A stretch of 37,623 bases of DNA from Candidatus Endobugula sp. (lineage in GTDB: Bacteria; Pseudomonadota; Gammaproteobacteria; Pseudomonadales; Cellvibrionaceae), in NCBI GenBank assembly GCA_020628895.1, contig JAHDEM010000010.1, positions 15,123 through 52,745 on the forward strand, read 5' to 3'. Below the pieces are notes generated by a model. That model did no database searches. It was not told the DNA's origin and saw only the letters and a list, made by a program, of their open reading frames with translations. Numbering within the stretch: position 1 is the first letter of the stretch; the number at the start of each line of letters is the position of its first letter. The translations under genes and the position numbers were made by a program. This document shows positions 1 through 9,994 of this stretch, one piece after another.

Positions 1-346
1 TTAACACTAGAACCGAAGAGAATTTAAGGACTAAGAATATCTATGTAGAAAATAACCCATAACGTATTTAGAACAATTTGGTACCTTAGACCAGTAAAAC
101 GATTGGTCACTTGACGCCGGATGCAAAAACCAATAAGAAGCGTCTAGCTTCAGACTTCCAGCGTTAAGCTGACCAACAAACACTCTGTTACTCATATTCA
201 TGACAGAACTAAGCAATGATCAGCTATAAATGCACTACGGGTAGGAAATAGGTATTGTAAGGCGCGAAATGCATTGGATATCAATTTCTTATTGAGAGAG
301 AATTAATAGGCTAACAACATTTCGCACCTTACAGTACCTATCTACG
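1..346. other. Non-coding edge region downstream of fliD
   Basis: No supported gene is seen here. A 61-codon open frame on the minus strand (31-216) has no recognisable motif and no convincing ribosome binding site, so it is not called. The only clear structure is the inverted repeat at 247-342, annotated separately. In many relatives fliS would follow fliD on this strand, but nothing like it is present in these bases. Confidence 0.5.
247..342. repeat. Imperfect 25-bp inverted repeat directly after fliD
   Basis: Arms at 247-271 and 318-342 are complementary at 22 of 25 positions and enclose a 46-base loop. The element starts 4 bases beyond the fliD stop codon. It could act as a transcription terminator or 3' stability hairpin for fliD, or be a copy of a dispersed REP/MITE-like repeat. 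There is no U-tract typical of an intrinsic terminator. Confidence 0.6.
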
Positions 347-3124
347 TTAGTTTTCGTTATTTGTATTGAGTAAACTATCTAAAATAGTGGTTAAATATGA
401 ACTACTGTCTTGTAAACTTCTAACGATAGCTTCCATGGCGATAAACTGAGAGGTCAAACGTTCTTGGTAAGCTTCAATGCGGCGATCTAATGCCGTTTGG
501 TCATCATCTAAATCGGCAATATCATCATTTAACGACGCTTCTCTTGAATCAATAATTCCATCATTTTCGAGAAACTGTTCAATGAGTTGCTGTAACTCAC
601 CACCAAAACCACGAGAGAAATTAACGGTACCCGAGGTCGCATTTTCCCCAATGATTAAACCCATACTTTCACCGGGCTGGCCTAAGGCTGGCAGTAATAC
701 ATTACCAGAACCAAAACCAGCCACACCATCGATCGTACCTGCAACGTTATTGCCTGCTGTAGAAGTACCACCGGATAACCCTAGGTCTGCTGCACTGGAC
801 CCAATGTTAGTTACTGACACAGTTGAACTAGAACCATACTGCCGCGATGTAATCGTAAACCGGTCATTACCTGAATCGTAACTCACATCAACCGCAGTAC
901 CTGCCGCCACTAATAAGCTATCTCCATTTATTTTAGACTGTATTTCGGCAGCCACCGCATTTTTATCGGCATAAGTTCCTGATGTTAAGCTAATGGTGCC
1001 CGATGTAGTCCCATCAACGGTAATAGAAAAATCATAATTCGACGCATTACCACCAGTAGTGGCACCTTGAACTACCGAACCCGTGGTGATTCCCAGAGTA
1101 GAAGCTTGGCTACCCACTGCTGTGGCATTAGCCAGTGTGGAGCTAACACCCGTGGAATTAGAGGTAATAACAAATGCCGTCCCATTGTGGGTAACGCTAA
1201 CTCCTGCACCAGCTCCGGTTAGAGTGGCATCGGCATTAATTTGCGTTGTGAGGTGTGTGGCAAGATCTCCAAAGGTGGCATAAGTGCCCGGGGTAATGCT
1301 GATAGTACCTGAGGTGGTGCCATCTACAGCGATAGTAAAATCATAATCATTTGCGCCGCCTGTACCCGCAGAGACGGTACCTGTGGAAATACCTAAGTCA
1401 TTGGCACTAGCACCCACGGCTACCATAGAGACATTCGATGAAGCTCCCGTTGTCGGTGAAGTAAACACAAAATGATCGGTATCGTAAGTCACTGTTACGC
1501 CAGATAGGTTTGCATCGTTATTAACAGCGGTTTGTAATGCAGTAGCCATCGCAGCATAACTACCATAATCGGCTACTGGTAAACTAATATTGCCTGCCGA
1601 GGCAACACCATCCACCGTTAATGTAAAATCATAATCTGTTGCACCAGCCCCCTGAGTCGCCAAATCTAATGGCAAAGTTGCCGTACCCGCCGTAAATCGA
1701 CCTGCCGTAGCCACAAAATCCGATAGCACTGCGGTAGGTGCAGCTCCAGTTAATTCTGCGCTCGTAGAAACAGCGACTGCCAACTCGGTAAGAAGATTAT
1801 CTGCCATATCCACACCCACAAGATTACCTTGTGTCGGTGTTTGAGTAATGACTACTGCATATTGTCCCGCCGCAGTATTGTTACCCGTACTATTAATGGT
1901 AATTTGATCGGTGGATGAATCGGTAACAGGGATAAATAAGTTTTTAAACAACTCGTAATTATTTTGAACAGCGTCGGTAAATTCATCTTCGTTGATCGAC
2001 AAAGTCCCATCAAGTTCTGTACGAATACCAACGTTAGTTAATGAGGTAAATGTACTGTTTAACCCTGGCACAGTACCCACTAGTAATTGACGAATCTGGC
2101 CAGGAATATTTTTCGCTAATGAATCGTTTGCCAGACTACCATAATCTTCGGTTTCTTCGTTGTAACCAATAATCGGTTCGAGCGCTTCTAAGAATACATT
2201 ATAGGCTGCAAAAAAATCTCTCACCGCGGTCTCGCCTGCAGTTTTATTTTCGCTAATAGATACATTCACAGATTCATTGGTTGCAGTAATACCCGATAGT
2301 GTAAATTCAAAACCATCAATCACATCATTAATCGTATTGGTGGTACGTGTGACGGATAATCCGTTTACCGTTAATTGAGCATCCTGTCCAATTTGGTTTT
2401 GATCCATCTGAAAAGCCGATGCATTAAATGCAAACCGAGATAGTCCGGTATTATCGGTATTGGTTGGTGAGCCTCCGCTTTCGGAAGCCGTAATTTGTAA
2501 TTGATTATCTAAACCAGAATCTGCTCGCATCACCAGACGATAACCACTACCGTCATTGACAATACTGGCTTGCACTCCAAAGTCCGCATCGTTAATAGCT
2601 TTAGCTAATCCATTGAGCGTATTGTTAGTACTATCAATGGTGATAACTGTTGATGATTTAGAAGTATCTTGTGTAAAAGTCGTTGGATCTGCAGGCGGTG
2701 TTACTACATCCCAACGACCAAAATTAAATGTGAGTGTTCCCAATCCCACTTCATCTGTTGGCGCTGATAATACGGCATTCGATGATAATGACTGAGCTTG
2801 CGCTAATTGTGAAATTTCAAATGAATAATCGCCTGCTTGTGTTTCCGGATCTAAAGATACAGGAATAAAAGCCGTGCTATCGGTAAAAGAAGCTTCTTTG
2901 CTATTAAAGGTGTCGGGGCTATTGAGAGTAGTGGCAGCATCTTGCAATACCGACAATGCGCTATTCAATAAACCGTAATCTGAGATTTGTGTTTCTGCGG
3001 TGGTTCGCTTAGTGTCTATTCGATTTTGCGGTGCGGAACGTTCTACTTCAACCAATGAGCTGACTAGCGCAGCGGTATCAATACCGGAGCCAGCTCCTAG
3101 TGCATTAACAATATTCTGCGACAT
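347..3124 (-). CDS. fliD: Flagellar filament cap protein FliD, enlarged
   Basis: FliD forms the cap at the filament tip and promotes folding of exported flagellin. The N-terminus (residues 1-110, with GAGSGIDTAALVSSLVEVER) is a typical FliD_N domain. The C-terminal end (about 835-915) is the expected heptad-rich helical region, with DRRIEAYQERLTSQFIAMEA. At 925 residues it is roughly twice the usual length. The extra mass is an insert at about residues 475-795 (nucleotides about 740-1700) made of three tandem modules, each starting with a (D/N)YDF...VDG signature and ending in a DLG/TLG...TG signature. The first module closely matches one in FlgE. FliD follows flaG on the same strand, but a terminator-like hairpin separates them and no clear flagellar promoter is visible between them. 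The start codon ATG fits the family N-terminus. Confidence 0.95.
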   Translation of the reverse strand: MSQNIVNALGAGSGIDTAALVSSLVEVERSAPQNRIDTKRTTAETQISDYGLLNSALSVLQDAATTLNSPDTFNSKEASFTDSTAFIPVSLDPETQAGDYSFEISQLAQAQSLSSNAVLSAPTDEVGLGTLTFNFGRWDVVTPPADPTTFTQDTSKSSTVITIDSTNNTLNGLAKAINDADFGVQASIVNDGSGYRLVMRADSGLDNQLQITASESGGSPTNTDNTGLSRFAFNASAFQMDQNQIGQDAQLTVNGLSVTRTTNTINDVIDGFEFTLSGITATNESVNVSISENKTAGETAVRDFFAAYNVFLEALEPIIGYNEETEDYGSLANDSLAKNIPGQIRQLLVGTVPGLNSTFTSLTNVGIRTELDGTLSINEDEFTDAVQNNYELFKNLFIPVTDSSTDQITINSTGNNTAAGQYAVVITQTPTQGNLVGVDMADNLLTELAVAVSTSAELTGAAPTAVLSDFVATAGRFTAGTATLPLDLATQGAGATDYDFTLTVDGVASAGNISLPVADYGSYAAMATALQTAVNNDANLSGVTVTYDTDHFVFTSPTTGASSNVSMVAVGASANDLGISTGTVSAGTGGANDYDFTIAVDGTTSGTISITPGTYATFGDLATHLTTQINADATLTGAGAGVSVTHNGTAFVITSNSTGVSSTLANATAVGSQASTLGITTGSVVQGATTGGNASNYDFSITVDGTTSGTISLTSGTYADKNAVAAEIQSKINGDSLLVAAGTAVDVSYDSGNDRFTITSRQYGSSSTVSVTNIGSSAADLGLSGGTSTAGNNVAGTIDGVAGFGSGNVLLPALGQPGESMGLIIGENATSGTVNFSRGFGGELQQLIEQFLENDGIIDSREASLNDDIADLDDDQTALDRRIEAYQERLTSQFIAMEAIVRSLQDSSSYLTTILDSLLNTNNEN

Positions 3125-3177
3125 ACTAACCTCATCTACACCGATAATAATGATGCTTTATAGAGCAATAAAAACAA

Positions 3178-3206
3178 CTAAAGAGGCATACAAGATGCCC
3201 CTTTAG
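3178..3206 (-). terminator. Intrinsic terminator between flaG and fliD
   Basis: On the minus strand a 12-bp stem (arms 3195-3206 and 3178-3189, one G-U pair) with a 5-base loop is followed by TTGTTTTTATTG. This is a good rho-independent terminator for the flagellin-flaG transcript. On the plus strand the stem has a C-A mismatch and no T-tract, so it is directional. Confidence 0.7.
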
Positions 3207-3239
3207 CGCTTTACTAATGTGTCGTTGAAACGACAGTTT

Positions 3240-3617
3240 TTACCCGTGTGCATCGAACAAGTGAATTGACTGATTATCCTTCAAGTTTTGTGCCAAACTT
3301 AAAAAGATATCCTCAGGTATTTGTCGAATAAGATCACCCGATTCTTTATCACGAACACGTATCACCGTTAGGCCTGATTCCTCGTCCACACTAAAGTGTA
3401 GATCACGTTGAACCGATTGCACATATTCGTTAATTTCGGTCACGGCTTTTTCGATATCGACTTTTGTCACCTCTTCAGAAACAACATTATTTTCTTGAAC
3501 TGGCAATTCTTTTCCGCCTACTGGCAAAGTGTTTGCTTCATCAAGACCGGTAGATGAAGCAGCACTGGCAGCTTTTGGTACAACTGGAGCTGCTGGTGTT
3601 GGTCTAACTTCATTCAT
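3240..3617 (-). CDS. flaG: Flagellar protein FlaG
   Basis: This is a small FlaG-family protein of 125 residues, a usual length. The first 50 or so residues are low-complexity and rich in Ala, Pro and Val. The conserved FlaG core lies in the C-terminal half, with FSVDEESGLTVIRVRDKESG followed by LIRQIPEDIFLSLAQNL. FlaG proteins influence filament length or architecture in polar flagellates and are normally encoded between flagellin and fliD, as here. The gene lies 106 bp downstream of flagellin 1 with two hairpins in between, so it may be expressed by limited read-through. Confidence 0.93.
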   Translation of the reverse strand: MNEVRPTPAAPVVPKAASAASSTGLDEANTLPVGGKELPVQENNVVSEEVTKVDIEKAVTEINEYVQSVQRDLHFSVDEESGLTVIRVRDKESGDLIRQIPEDIFLSLAQNLKDNQSIHLFDAHG

Positions 3618-3637
3618 GGTGTTTACCTCGTACTACT

Positions 3638-3683
3638 TTGGTAAGCCACTGTTATTAATAAGTCGTAACAAGTGGCTTACCAA
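3638..3683. repeat. 13-bp perfect inverted repeat, flagellin 1-flaG gap
   Basis: Arms TTGGTAAGCCACT (3638-3650) and its exact reverse complement (3671-3683) enclose a 20-base loop. In the minus-strand transcript this hairpin lies between the flagellin stop and the flaG start. No T-tract follows, so attenuation or protection of flagellin mRNA from 3' decay is as likely as termination. Confidence 0.65.
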
Positions 3684-3701
3684 GACTACAGCACCCTTAT
3701 C

Positions 3702-3724
3702 ATTCTTTTATGAGTTAAAAGAAT
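3702..3724. terminator. Hairpin overlapping the flagellin 1 stop codon
   Basis: ATTCTTTTA (3702-3710) and TAAAAGAAT (3716-3724) form a perfect 9-bp, AT-rich stem with a 5-base loop. The stem starts at the last base of the flagellin 1 stop codon. It is weak as a terminator on its own but sits in series with the stronger hairpin at 3638-3683. Confidence 0.4.
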
Positions 3725-6609
3725 TAGTTAAGGAGTGACAATACTTGCTGTGGACGTGCATTGGCTTGAGCAAGCATGGCTTGTGAAGCTTGCTGTAGCA
3801 CTTGTGCTCGACTTAAGGCCGCTGTTTCTGCCGCAAAGTCTGCATCCACAATTCGTGAACGAGCAGCTGATGCATTCTCGGAAACATTCGCCAAGTTAGA
3901 GACCGTGAAGTCTAGACGGTTATTCACCGCACCTAACTCTGAACGGGTTTCGTTAATGCTTTCAAGAGCAGAATCAATCGATGTAATCGCATTCTGAGCA
4001 CCAGATACGGTTTTTACATCAATACTGGATAGCGATGTACCTGTAACAGTCTGACTAAGATCAGTATTTAGATCTTTAAGACCTGTTGCTGTAGCGCCGT
4101 TACCATTGAGTTCGACTGAAATCGCACTGTCGTTAATAGAGCTTAGGTTAATCGCTGCATTAACGGTTTGCGTATCCATCACACCATCTGGAGTACCGCC
4201 ATCAACAAAGTTGATACCTAATACTCGACCCGTTGCAATACCATTCGCATCACCAATTTCAAGCGTGATACTTGAGTTACCAGACAACTGAATTTCACCA
4301 TTTTCGTCTAGCGATGCAGTCACACCAGTATTGGCTTGAGCAGCATTAATGGTTGATACCGCTGAATCCTTATCCGTTAAACTAATACTAGTTACTTCAT
4401 AACCGTTAATTTGGATAGAACCCGATGTTACAGCAGTACTTTTTGTAGACGCTGCACCTGAAGCACCCGCTTCTAGAGCAGTACCTGATGGATCTAGGTA
4501 TTCTTCAAAGTCACTACCATTACTATGGCCCGCTAGGGTAAAGGCATCATCTGCAGCAAAATGTAATTTACCTGCCGTGTCAACATAAGCTGTTACACCT
4601 GTTGTTGCTGAGGCTGTATTCACTGCATCAGCGATTTCCACTGCAGTAATAGAACCATCTGCTTGAGCCGTGCCTAGACCGATATCAGTACCATTTAAAC
4701 TGAAGCCAGCTGCACCACCAGCGAAAGAACCACCACTTCCTGCTAAGTTTTCAATATCGAAACCTAAGGTTAAGTTACCTACGCCCACCGCAACGTTAGT
4801 GCCCGCATCTGTTTCAGAATAGTTATCAATTAAGATATCACCACTAGCAGCTGTTGCACGGAAAGCCATTTTACCGTAGGTATCTAAATACGCTTCAACG
4901 TCTGTACCTCCAGCTACCAACTGCGAGTTGATATCTGCAACAAGCAATGCTGAGGTTGCATGCTCTTCATCGATACGAACCGTTGTAGTTGTACCACCAC
5001 CGGCATTATCATCTACATCAAATTCAAAGTAGTCGGCGACACCAAGTGCTGACCCAGCGTTCGCAGTGGCCACATCAGGTGCAACTCCGCTTGCAAAATG
5101 CAGATCTTGATAAGATGTATTAGCAGGAACCGCATAAGCATTGGTCGCTGTCACTTCTACAGGTGTAATAGTCGCATCATACGTATAAGACTGTTGTGCG
5201 CTAGCCGTAGCGACCACGTTAGTTTGATCAGTCACATCATTGATATTATCAATTTTCGCTTGCAAGCTATCCGATCCAGAGGTTGCCGCAATGGAAACAC
5301 CGTTAATTACTACATCACCAGCAGCAATATCTAAATCCTGGTTAGTCGTGCTTAACCCAGCCCCTTGAACAGAACTAGACGTGGTTTCACGGAAACCTAA
5401 GTTAGCAAGATCGGTATCGGTACCTGCAGGCCCTTTAGTAATAGAAATGTCAGAACCATCATCAGAAGTTAGTGCAAAACTACCGGTTTTTAATACGGCG
5501 TACTGAGCACCAGCAACAAACTCTGTCGCTGCACCCACACTACCACCTTGGTCAGTAACGTCTGTATTACTTAAACCTAAGACACTCGTTAATGTTACTG
5601 TATCGCCTGCACCATCATTTAAACTCAGACCCATCGCGGCGCCAGTGTCATTAGTTAGTACTAAACGACCATTATCGTTAATGCTAGCATCGACTAAACC
5701 ACCAGTATTACTATTAATGTCACTCACTAAGTCTGCAAGGCTAGTGGTACTGGAAAAAGTGAATTGTGTTTCTTGCTGATCAGCATTTGTGCCGTTGGCA
5801 TTAAATACTGAGATGGTTAGCACTTCGTCAGCAGCAAGAACACCAGTACCTACAGTGCCCGCTTCTAACACGTTAAAGCCTGAAGCAGATACACCTGTAA
5901 TATTGTTGTTAACATCATCAATAATGTCTTGTAGGCTATTGGTTGCACCTGTAAATGCAGATAAACCTTGACCGTTAATAAGGATATCGTCTTGGCCAAA
6001 AGTCACCACCGCATTGAGGTTATCACCGGCAACATTGGTGTTTAGGTTAGTTAAATCTTGGAAAGTATCACCAGAAAGATTAGCCGTTGTTGATCCTAAA
6101 CCTAATGTGGATGAATTTACCGCAGAAATTTCAAAAGAAATAGTTTCGGAAGTTTCTGAACCCACTTGTAAATCAACAGAACCTTGAGAGCCATCTAAAA
6201 TTTTCTGGCCATTAAAGCTGGTTGTTTCTGCAATACGATCTAATTCTGCTACCAGTTGCTGAACCTCTGCATCTAGTGTTGCACGGTCGGTATCAGAATA
6301 AATGCCGTTAGAAGATTGTACCGCTAGCTCACGCATACGTTGCAAGATATTGGTTGATTCATCTAACGCACCTTCGGCTGTTTGAATCAAAGAAATACCA
6401 TCGTTAGCATTACGAATGGCTTGGTCCAAACCTCTAATTTGCGAAGTCATGCGGTTTGAAATGGATAAGCCCGCTGCATCATCAGCAGCAGAGTTAATGC
6501 GTTTACCTGATGAAAGGCGCTCGCTCGCTTGATCTAACTCACCACCTGCACTGGTTAGCTGACGCTGTGCATTAAGTGATGCAATATTACTGTTAATCAT
6601 TAAAGGCAT
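3724..6609 (-). CDS. fliC: Giant flagellin 1
   Basis: This is a filament subunit exported by the flagellar type III apparatus. Residues 1-170 are a textbook flagellin N-terminal D0/D1 region ([39 protein letters not shown], then [20 protein letters not shown]). Residues from about 870 to 961 form the matching C-terminal D1/D0 region ([20 protein letters not shown], ending [15 protein letters not shown]). Between them lie about 700 residues of Gly/Ala/Thr/Asp-rich, beta-type sequence, against roughly 100-300 in common flagellins. One insert module at residues 522-622 resembles part of FlgK. A strong AGGAGG ribosome binding site precedes the ATG, and a sigma-28 promoter lies about 90-115 bases upstream. 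It is a tandem paralogue of the next gene. Confidence 0.97.
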   Translation of the reverse strand: MPLMINSNIASLNAQRQLTSAGGELDQASERLSSGKRINSAADDAAGLSISNRMTSQIRGLDQAIRNANDGISLIQTAEGALDESTNILQRMRELAVQSSNGIYSDTDRATLDAEVQQLVAELDRIAETTSFNGQKILDGSQGSVDLQVGSETSETISFEISAVNSSTLGLGSTTANLSGDTFQDLTNLNTNVAGDNLNAVVTFGQDDILINGQGLSAFTGATNSLQDIIDDVNNNITGVSASGFNVLEAGTVGTGVLAADEVLTISVFNANGTNADQQETQFTFSSTTSLADLVSDINSNTGGLVDASINDNGRLVLTNDTGAAMGLSLNDGAGDTVTLTSVLGLSNTDVTDQGGSVGAATEFVAGAQYAVLKTGSFALTSDDGSDISITKGPAGTDTDLANLGFRETTSSSVQGAGLSTTNQDLDIAAGDVVINGVSIAATSGSDSLQAKIDNINDVTDQTNVVATASAQQSYTYDATITPVEVTATNAYAVPANTSYQDLHFASGVAPDVATANAGSALGVADYFEFDVDDNAGGGTTTTVRIDEEHATSALLVADINSQLVAGGTDVEAYLDTYGKMAFRATAASGDILIDNYSETDAGTNVAVGVGNLTLGFDIENLAGSGGSFAGGAAGFSLNGTDIGLGTAQADGSITAVEIADAVNTASATTGVTAYVDTAGKLHFAADDAFTLAGHSNGSDFEEYLDPSGTALEAGASGAASTKSTAVTSGSIQINGYEVTSISLTDKDSAVSTINAAQANTGVTASLDENGEIQLSGNSSITLEIGDANGIATGRVLGINFVDGGTPDGVMDTQTVNAAINLSSINDSAISVELNGNGATATGLKDLNTDLSQTVTGTSLSSIDVKTVSGAQNAITSIDSALESINETRSELGAVNNRLDFTVSNLANVSENASAARSRIVDADFAAETAALSRAQVLQQASQAMLAQANARPQQVLSLLN

Positions 6610-6696
6610 GATGGCCTCCTACTTACGTTGATAAATGCCAACCTTTGGGCTGACTAACTGACGACTCCAGAAAAAATTTCTAACGTCTTGCACAGG

Positions 6697-6723
6697 CTAT
6701 CGACTGATTAGAGAAGTGCTTTA
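6697..6723 (-). promoter_or_regulatory. Sigma-28 (FliA) promoter of flagellin 1
   Basis: Read on the minus strand: TAAAGCAC (6723-6716), 11 bases, GTCGATAG (6704-6697). The FliA consensus is TAAAGTTT, 11 bases, GCCGATAA. The spacing is exact and both boxes match in their key positions. It points at the flagellin 1 start at 6609 and resembles the flgM promoter found elsewhere in this window. Confidence 0.85.
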
Positions 6724-6962
6724 GTGTAAAAAAACGACGTAAAATAACAGGAAGGAAGGCAGCAAAAAACTAACTATTTGATTAGTAAAGGGTTTTAAAA
6801 GTTTGTGTCAAAATAATGGCTGTTTTTATGATGTAAATGAAAGGAAAAAGAGAATTTTGTACAAAAGTATTCTAAAAGAACAGATAAAGCGACAAGCTCG
6901 TAGATTTAAGCCGCAAGTAAAAGAGTAAAATAATTCTTTAATAGCTACATGAACATTGCTCC

Positions 6963-6995
6963 GTACATTTTCAATGTACCCCTCGTCCTGAGGGG
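6963..6995. terminator. Two back-to-back hairpins downstream of flagellin 2
   Basis: GTACATT/AATGTAC (6963-6969 and 6973-6979, 3-base loop) directly abuts CCCCTC/GAGGGG (6979-6984 and 6990-6995, 5-base loop). They lie about 110-140 bases beyond the flagellin 2 stop on its transcript and could end it. No clean T-tract follows either stem. Confidence 0.4.
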
Positions 6996-6996
6996 C

Positions 6997-7094
6997 AACA
7001 GCTAACAGCTAACAGCTAACAAAAATTTTGACGAGCTGCACTTTAGTGTCAAGTGTTTTTTGTTTTTACTGTAAGCTGTGAGCTGTCAACTGTA
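6997..7094. repeat. Paired heptad repeat element, copy A
   Basis: About 3.4 copies of AACAGCT occupy 6997-7020. After 48 bases come degenerate heptads of roughly the reverse-complement type (AGCTGTG, AGCTGTC, AACTGTA at 7074-7094). The two sides can fold on each other. The spacer begins AAAAATTTTGACG and ends T-rich. The second side lies 11 bases beyond the flagellin 2 stop codon. Copy B at 19591-19738 has the same layout. Confidence 0.75.
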
Positions 7095-7105
7095 GACTAT
7101 ATCTT

Positions 7106-9994
7106 TTACCCTTGTAATAACGATAGCACTTGCTGAGGAGCAGCATTAGCTTGAGCTAACATGGCTTGCGAGGCTTGCTGTAATACTTGCGCTCGACTTA
7201 AAGCCGCTGTTTCTGCTGCAAAGTCTGCATCCACAATTCGTGAACGTGCGGCTGATGCATTTTCCGACACATTAGCCAAGTTAGACATGGTAAAGTCTAG
7301 ACGATTATTGATCGCACCAAGCTCTGAACGGGTTTCATTAATCGTTTCTAGGGCAACATCAATAGAGCTAATGGCTTCTTGTGCCTGCGAGAAAGTGGCT
7401 ACACTAATATTCGATAATGCCGAACCAGTGACCACTGAACTCAAATCGGTATTAAGATCTTTTAGACCCGTCGCTGTCGCTCCATTACCGTTGAGCTCAA
7501 CCGAAATCGTGCTGTTATTAATTGCGCTTAGATTAATCGCTGCGTTGACCGTTTGCGTATCCATTACACCATCCGGTGTGCCACCATCGACGAAGTTAAC
7601 ACCTAGTACTCGACCTACACCAATACCATTAGTATCGCCAATACCTAATGTAATCGACGAGTTACCACTGAGTTGAAGCTCACCATTCTCATCCAAAGAG
7701 GCCACTACACCGGTATTAGCTTGAGCAGCATTGATAGTGGTCGCCGCGGCATTAGCATCCGTTAGACTGATACTTGTCACTTCATATCCATTAATAATAA
7801 TGGAGCCTGAAGTAACAGCGGTACTTTTTGTTGATGCAGCACCCGATGCTCCAGCTTCCAGCGCAGTACCCGACGGATCTAGATATTCTTCAAAGTCACT
7901 ACCGTTGCTATGACCTCCAAGAGTAAACGCATCATCTGCAGCAAAATGAAGTTTGCCCGTAGTATCAACATAGGCTGTTACACCTGTAGTTGCTGAGGCA
8001 GTATTCACTGCATCTGCGATTTCCACTGCTGTAATAGAGCCATCAGCTTGAGCCGTACCTAAACCAATATCCGTACCATTTAGTTGAAAACCAGCAGCGG
8101 CACCGGCAAATGAACCACCACTTCCTGCTAAATTTTCAATATCAAAACCCAGTGTCAAGTTACCTACACCCACCGCAACGTTAGTACCTGCATCCGTTTC
8201 GGAGTAGTTATCAATTAAGATATCACCACTGGCAGCCGTTGCACGAAAGGCCATTTTTCCGTAGGTATCTAAATAGGCTTCAACATCTGTGCCCCCCGCT
8301 ACCAACTGCGCATTAATATCTGCTACTAGCAGTGTTGAGGTTGCATGCTCTTCATCGATACGAACCGTTGTGGTTGTACCGCCACCAGCATTATCATCTA
8401 CATCAAATTCAAAGTAGTCAGCTACACCCAGTGCCGACCCAGCATTTGCTGTCGTCACATCAGGTGCAACGCCACTCGAGAAATGCAGATCCTGGTAAGA
8501 AGTATTCGCAGGAACGGCATAAGCATTGGTTGCTGTGACTTCTACAGGGGTAATGCTTGCATCATAGGTATAAGACTGCTGTGCACTCGCAGTAGCCACA
8601 ACATTGGTTTGATCCGTCACAGCATTAATATTATCAATTTTCGCTTGTAGACTATCGGCTCCTGACGTAGCAGCAATTGCAACACCGTTGATAACCACAT
8701 CACCGGCAGCAATATCTAAATCTTGGTTTGTGGTACTTAAGGCAGCACCTTGAACAGAACTAGACGTGGTTTCGCGGAAACCCAAATTCGCAAGATCGGT
8801 ATCGGTTCCAGCAGGCCCTTTAGTGATAGAGATATCAGAACCGTCATCAGAGCTTAAAGACAGGCTACCACCAAAGAAAACACCGTATTGAGCACCAGCA
8901 ACAAATTCTGTGGCTGCACCTACACTACCGCCTTGATCCGTTACGTCTGTGTTACTCACACCAAGCACGCTTGTTAGGGTCACCGTATCAGCGGCACCAT
9001 CATTTAAGCTCAAACCAATCGCAGCACCAGTATCGTTGTTAAGCACTAAGCGACCATTATCATTAATACTTGCATCAACAATTCCACCTGTTTTTGCATT
9101 AATGTCACTCACTAAGTCTGCAAGACTAGTGGTACTGGAAAAAGTAAATTGTGTTTCTTGTTGGTTGGCATTGGTGGCCGTGGCATTAAAAACAGAAATC
9201 GTTAACACTTCGTCAGCTGCAAGTATGCCAGTGCCGACTGTGCCTGCTTCTATAATGTTATAACCCGAAGCAGTCACTCCAGAAACATTCGTATTAATAT
9301 CATCAATAACATCTTGTAAGCTGTTCGTTGCACCAGTAAACGCCGACAAGCCCTGACCATTAATGAGGATATCTCCATCACCATAAGTAATCACCGCATT
9401 CACATTATCACCAGCAACGTTGGTGTTAAGATTATTCAAATCGGGTAAGCGATCACCAGACAAGTCTGAGCTGGTTGAGCCTAAACCAAGGTTTTGCGTA
9501 TTCATTGCCTGAATAGAAAAGCCTACAGTCTCATTAGCTTCGCTACCTATCTGTAATGTCACATCATTGAGTGTACCATCTAGAATTTTTTGTCCGTTAA
9601 AACTCGTCGTCTCCGCAATACGATCCAGTTCTGCAACCAGCTGCTGAACTTCAGCATCTAGGGTGGCTCTATCAGCATCAGAATAAACACCATTGGAGGA
9701 TTGTATGGCTAATTCCCTCATACGCTGCAAAATATTTGTGCTTTCATCCAAAGCACCTTCTGCTGTTTGAATCAAAGACACACCATCATTCGCATTTCGA
9801 ATCGCCTGATCTAGGCCACGAATCTGTGATGTCATTCGATTAGAAATAGACAGCCCTGCTGCATCATCGGCTGCGGTGTTAATACGCTTGCCCGAAGACA
9901 GTCTTTCCATCGCTTGATCAAGTTCTTTTCCAGATGTCATCATTTGGCGCTGTGAATTCAACGACGACACATTGGTATTTATTACTAGAGGCAT
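7106..9994 (-). CDS. fliC: Giant flagellin 2
   Basis: This is a second filament subunit of 962 residues, paralogous to flagellin 1 along its whole length. Residues 1-170 ([40 protein letters not shown]) and the end ([16 protein letters not shown]) are the D0/D1 helical regions that pack into the filament core. The central 700 residues would form outer domains. From about residue 330 to 720 the two flagellins differ at very few positions although the DNA carries many silent changes, so this outer part is under protein-level constraint or occasional conversion. A good AGGAG site precedes the ATG. A sigma-54 type promoter, not sigma-28, lies about 140 bp upstream. The gene is divergent from the FliT-like gene. 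Confidence 0.97.
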   Translation of the reverse strand: MPLVINTNVSSLNSQRQMMTSGKELDQAMERLSSGKRINTAADDAAGLSISNRMTSQIRGLDQAIRNANDGVSLIQTAEGALDESTNILQRMRELAIQSSNGVYSDADRATLDAEVQQLVAELDRIAETTSFNGQKILDGTLNDVTLQIGSEANETVGFSIQAMNTQNLGLGSTSSDLSGDRLPDLNNLNTNVAGDNVNAVITYGDGDILINGQGLSAFTGATNSLQDVIDDINTNVSGVTASGYNIIEAGTVGTGILAADEVLTISVFNATATNANQQETQFTFSSTTSLADLVSDINAKTGGIVDASINDNGRLVLNNDTGAAIGLSLNDGAADTVTLTSVLGVSNTDVTDQGGSVGAATEFVAGAQYGVFFGGSLSLSSDDGSDISITKGPAGTDTDLANLGFRETTSSSVQGAALSTTNQDLDIAAGDVVINGVAIAATSGADSLQAKIDNINAVTDQTNVVATASAQQSYTYDASITPVEVTATNAYAVPANTSYQDLHFSSGVAPDVTTANAGSALGVADYFEFDVDDNAGGGTTTTVRIDEEHATSTLLVADINAQLVAGGTDVEAYLDTYGKMAFRATAASGDILIDNYSETDAGTNVAVGVGNLTLGFDIENLAGSGGSFAGAAAGFQLNGTDIGLGTAQADGSITAVEIADAVNTASATTGVTAYVDTTGKLHFAADDAFTLGGHSNGSDFEEYLDPSGTALEAGASGAASTKSTAVTSGSIIINGYEVTSISLTDANAAATTINAAQANTGVVASLDENGELQLSGNSSITLGIGDTNGIGVGRVLGVNFVDGGTPDGVMDTQTVNAAINLSAINNSTISVELNGNGATATGLKDLNTDLSSVVTGSALSNISVATFSQAQEAISSIDVALETINETRSELGAINNRLDFTMSNLANVSENASAARSRIVDADFAAETAALSRAQVLQQASQAMLAQANAAPQQVLSLLQG

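Larger units (their letters stand above)
6610..7105. other. Intergenic region between the two flagellin genes
   Basis: This 496-bp gap has no open frame worth calling. It contains the sigma-28 promoter of flagellin 1 (6697-6723), a 12-base palindrome TTTTGTACAAAA (6855-6866), two adjacent perfect hairpins (6963-6979 and 6979-6995) and the paired heptad element (6997-7094) just beyond the flagellin 2 stop. Confidence 0.7.

Noticed and set aside
31-216. 61-codon minus-strand open frame at the left edge
   Set aside because: No family resemblance, no ribosome binding site and no operon context.
477-9263. Many plus-strand open frames of 60-170 codons opposite fliD, flaG and the flagellins
   Set aside because: They are antisense to long, clearly coding genes and have no motifs of their own. 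They arise from the composition of the repeated flagellin and FliD codons.
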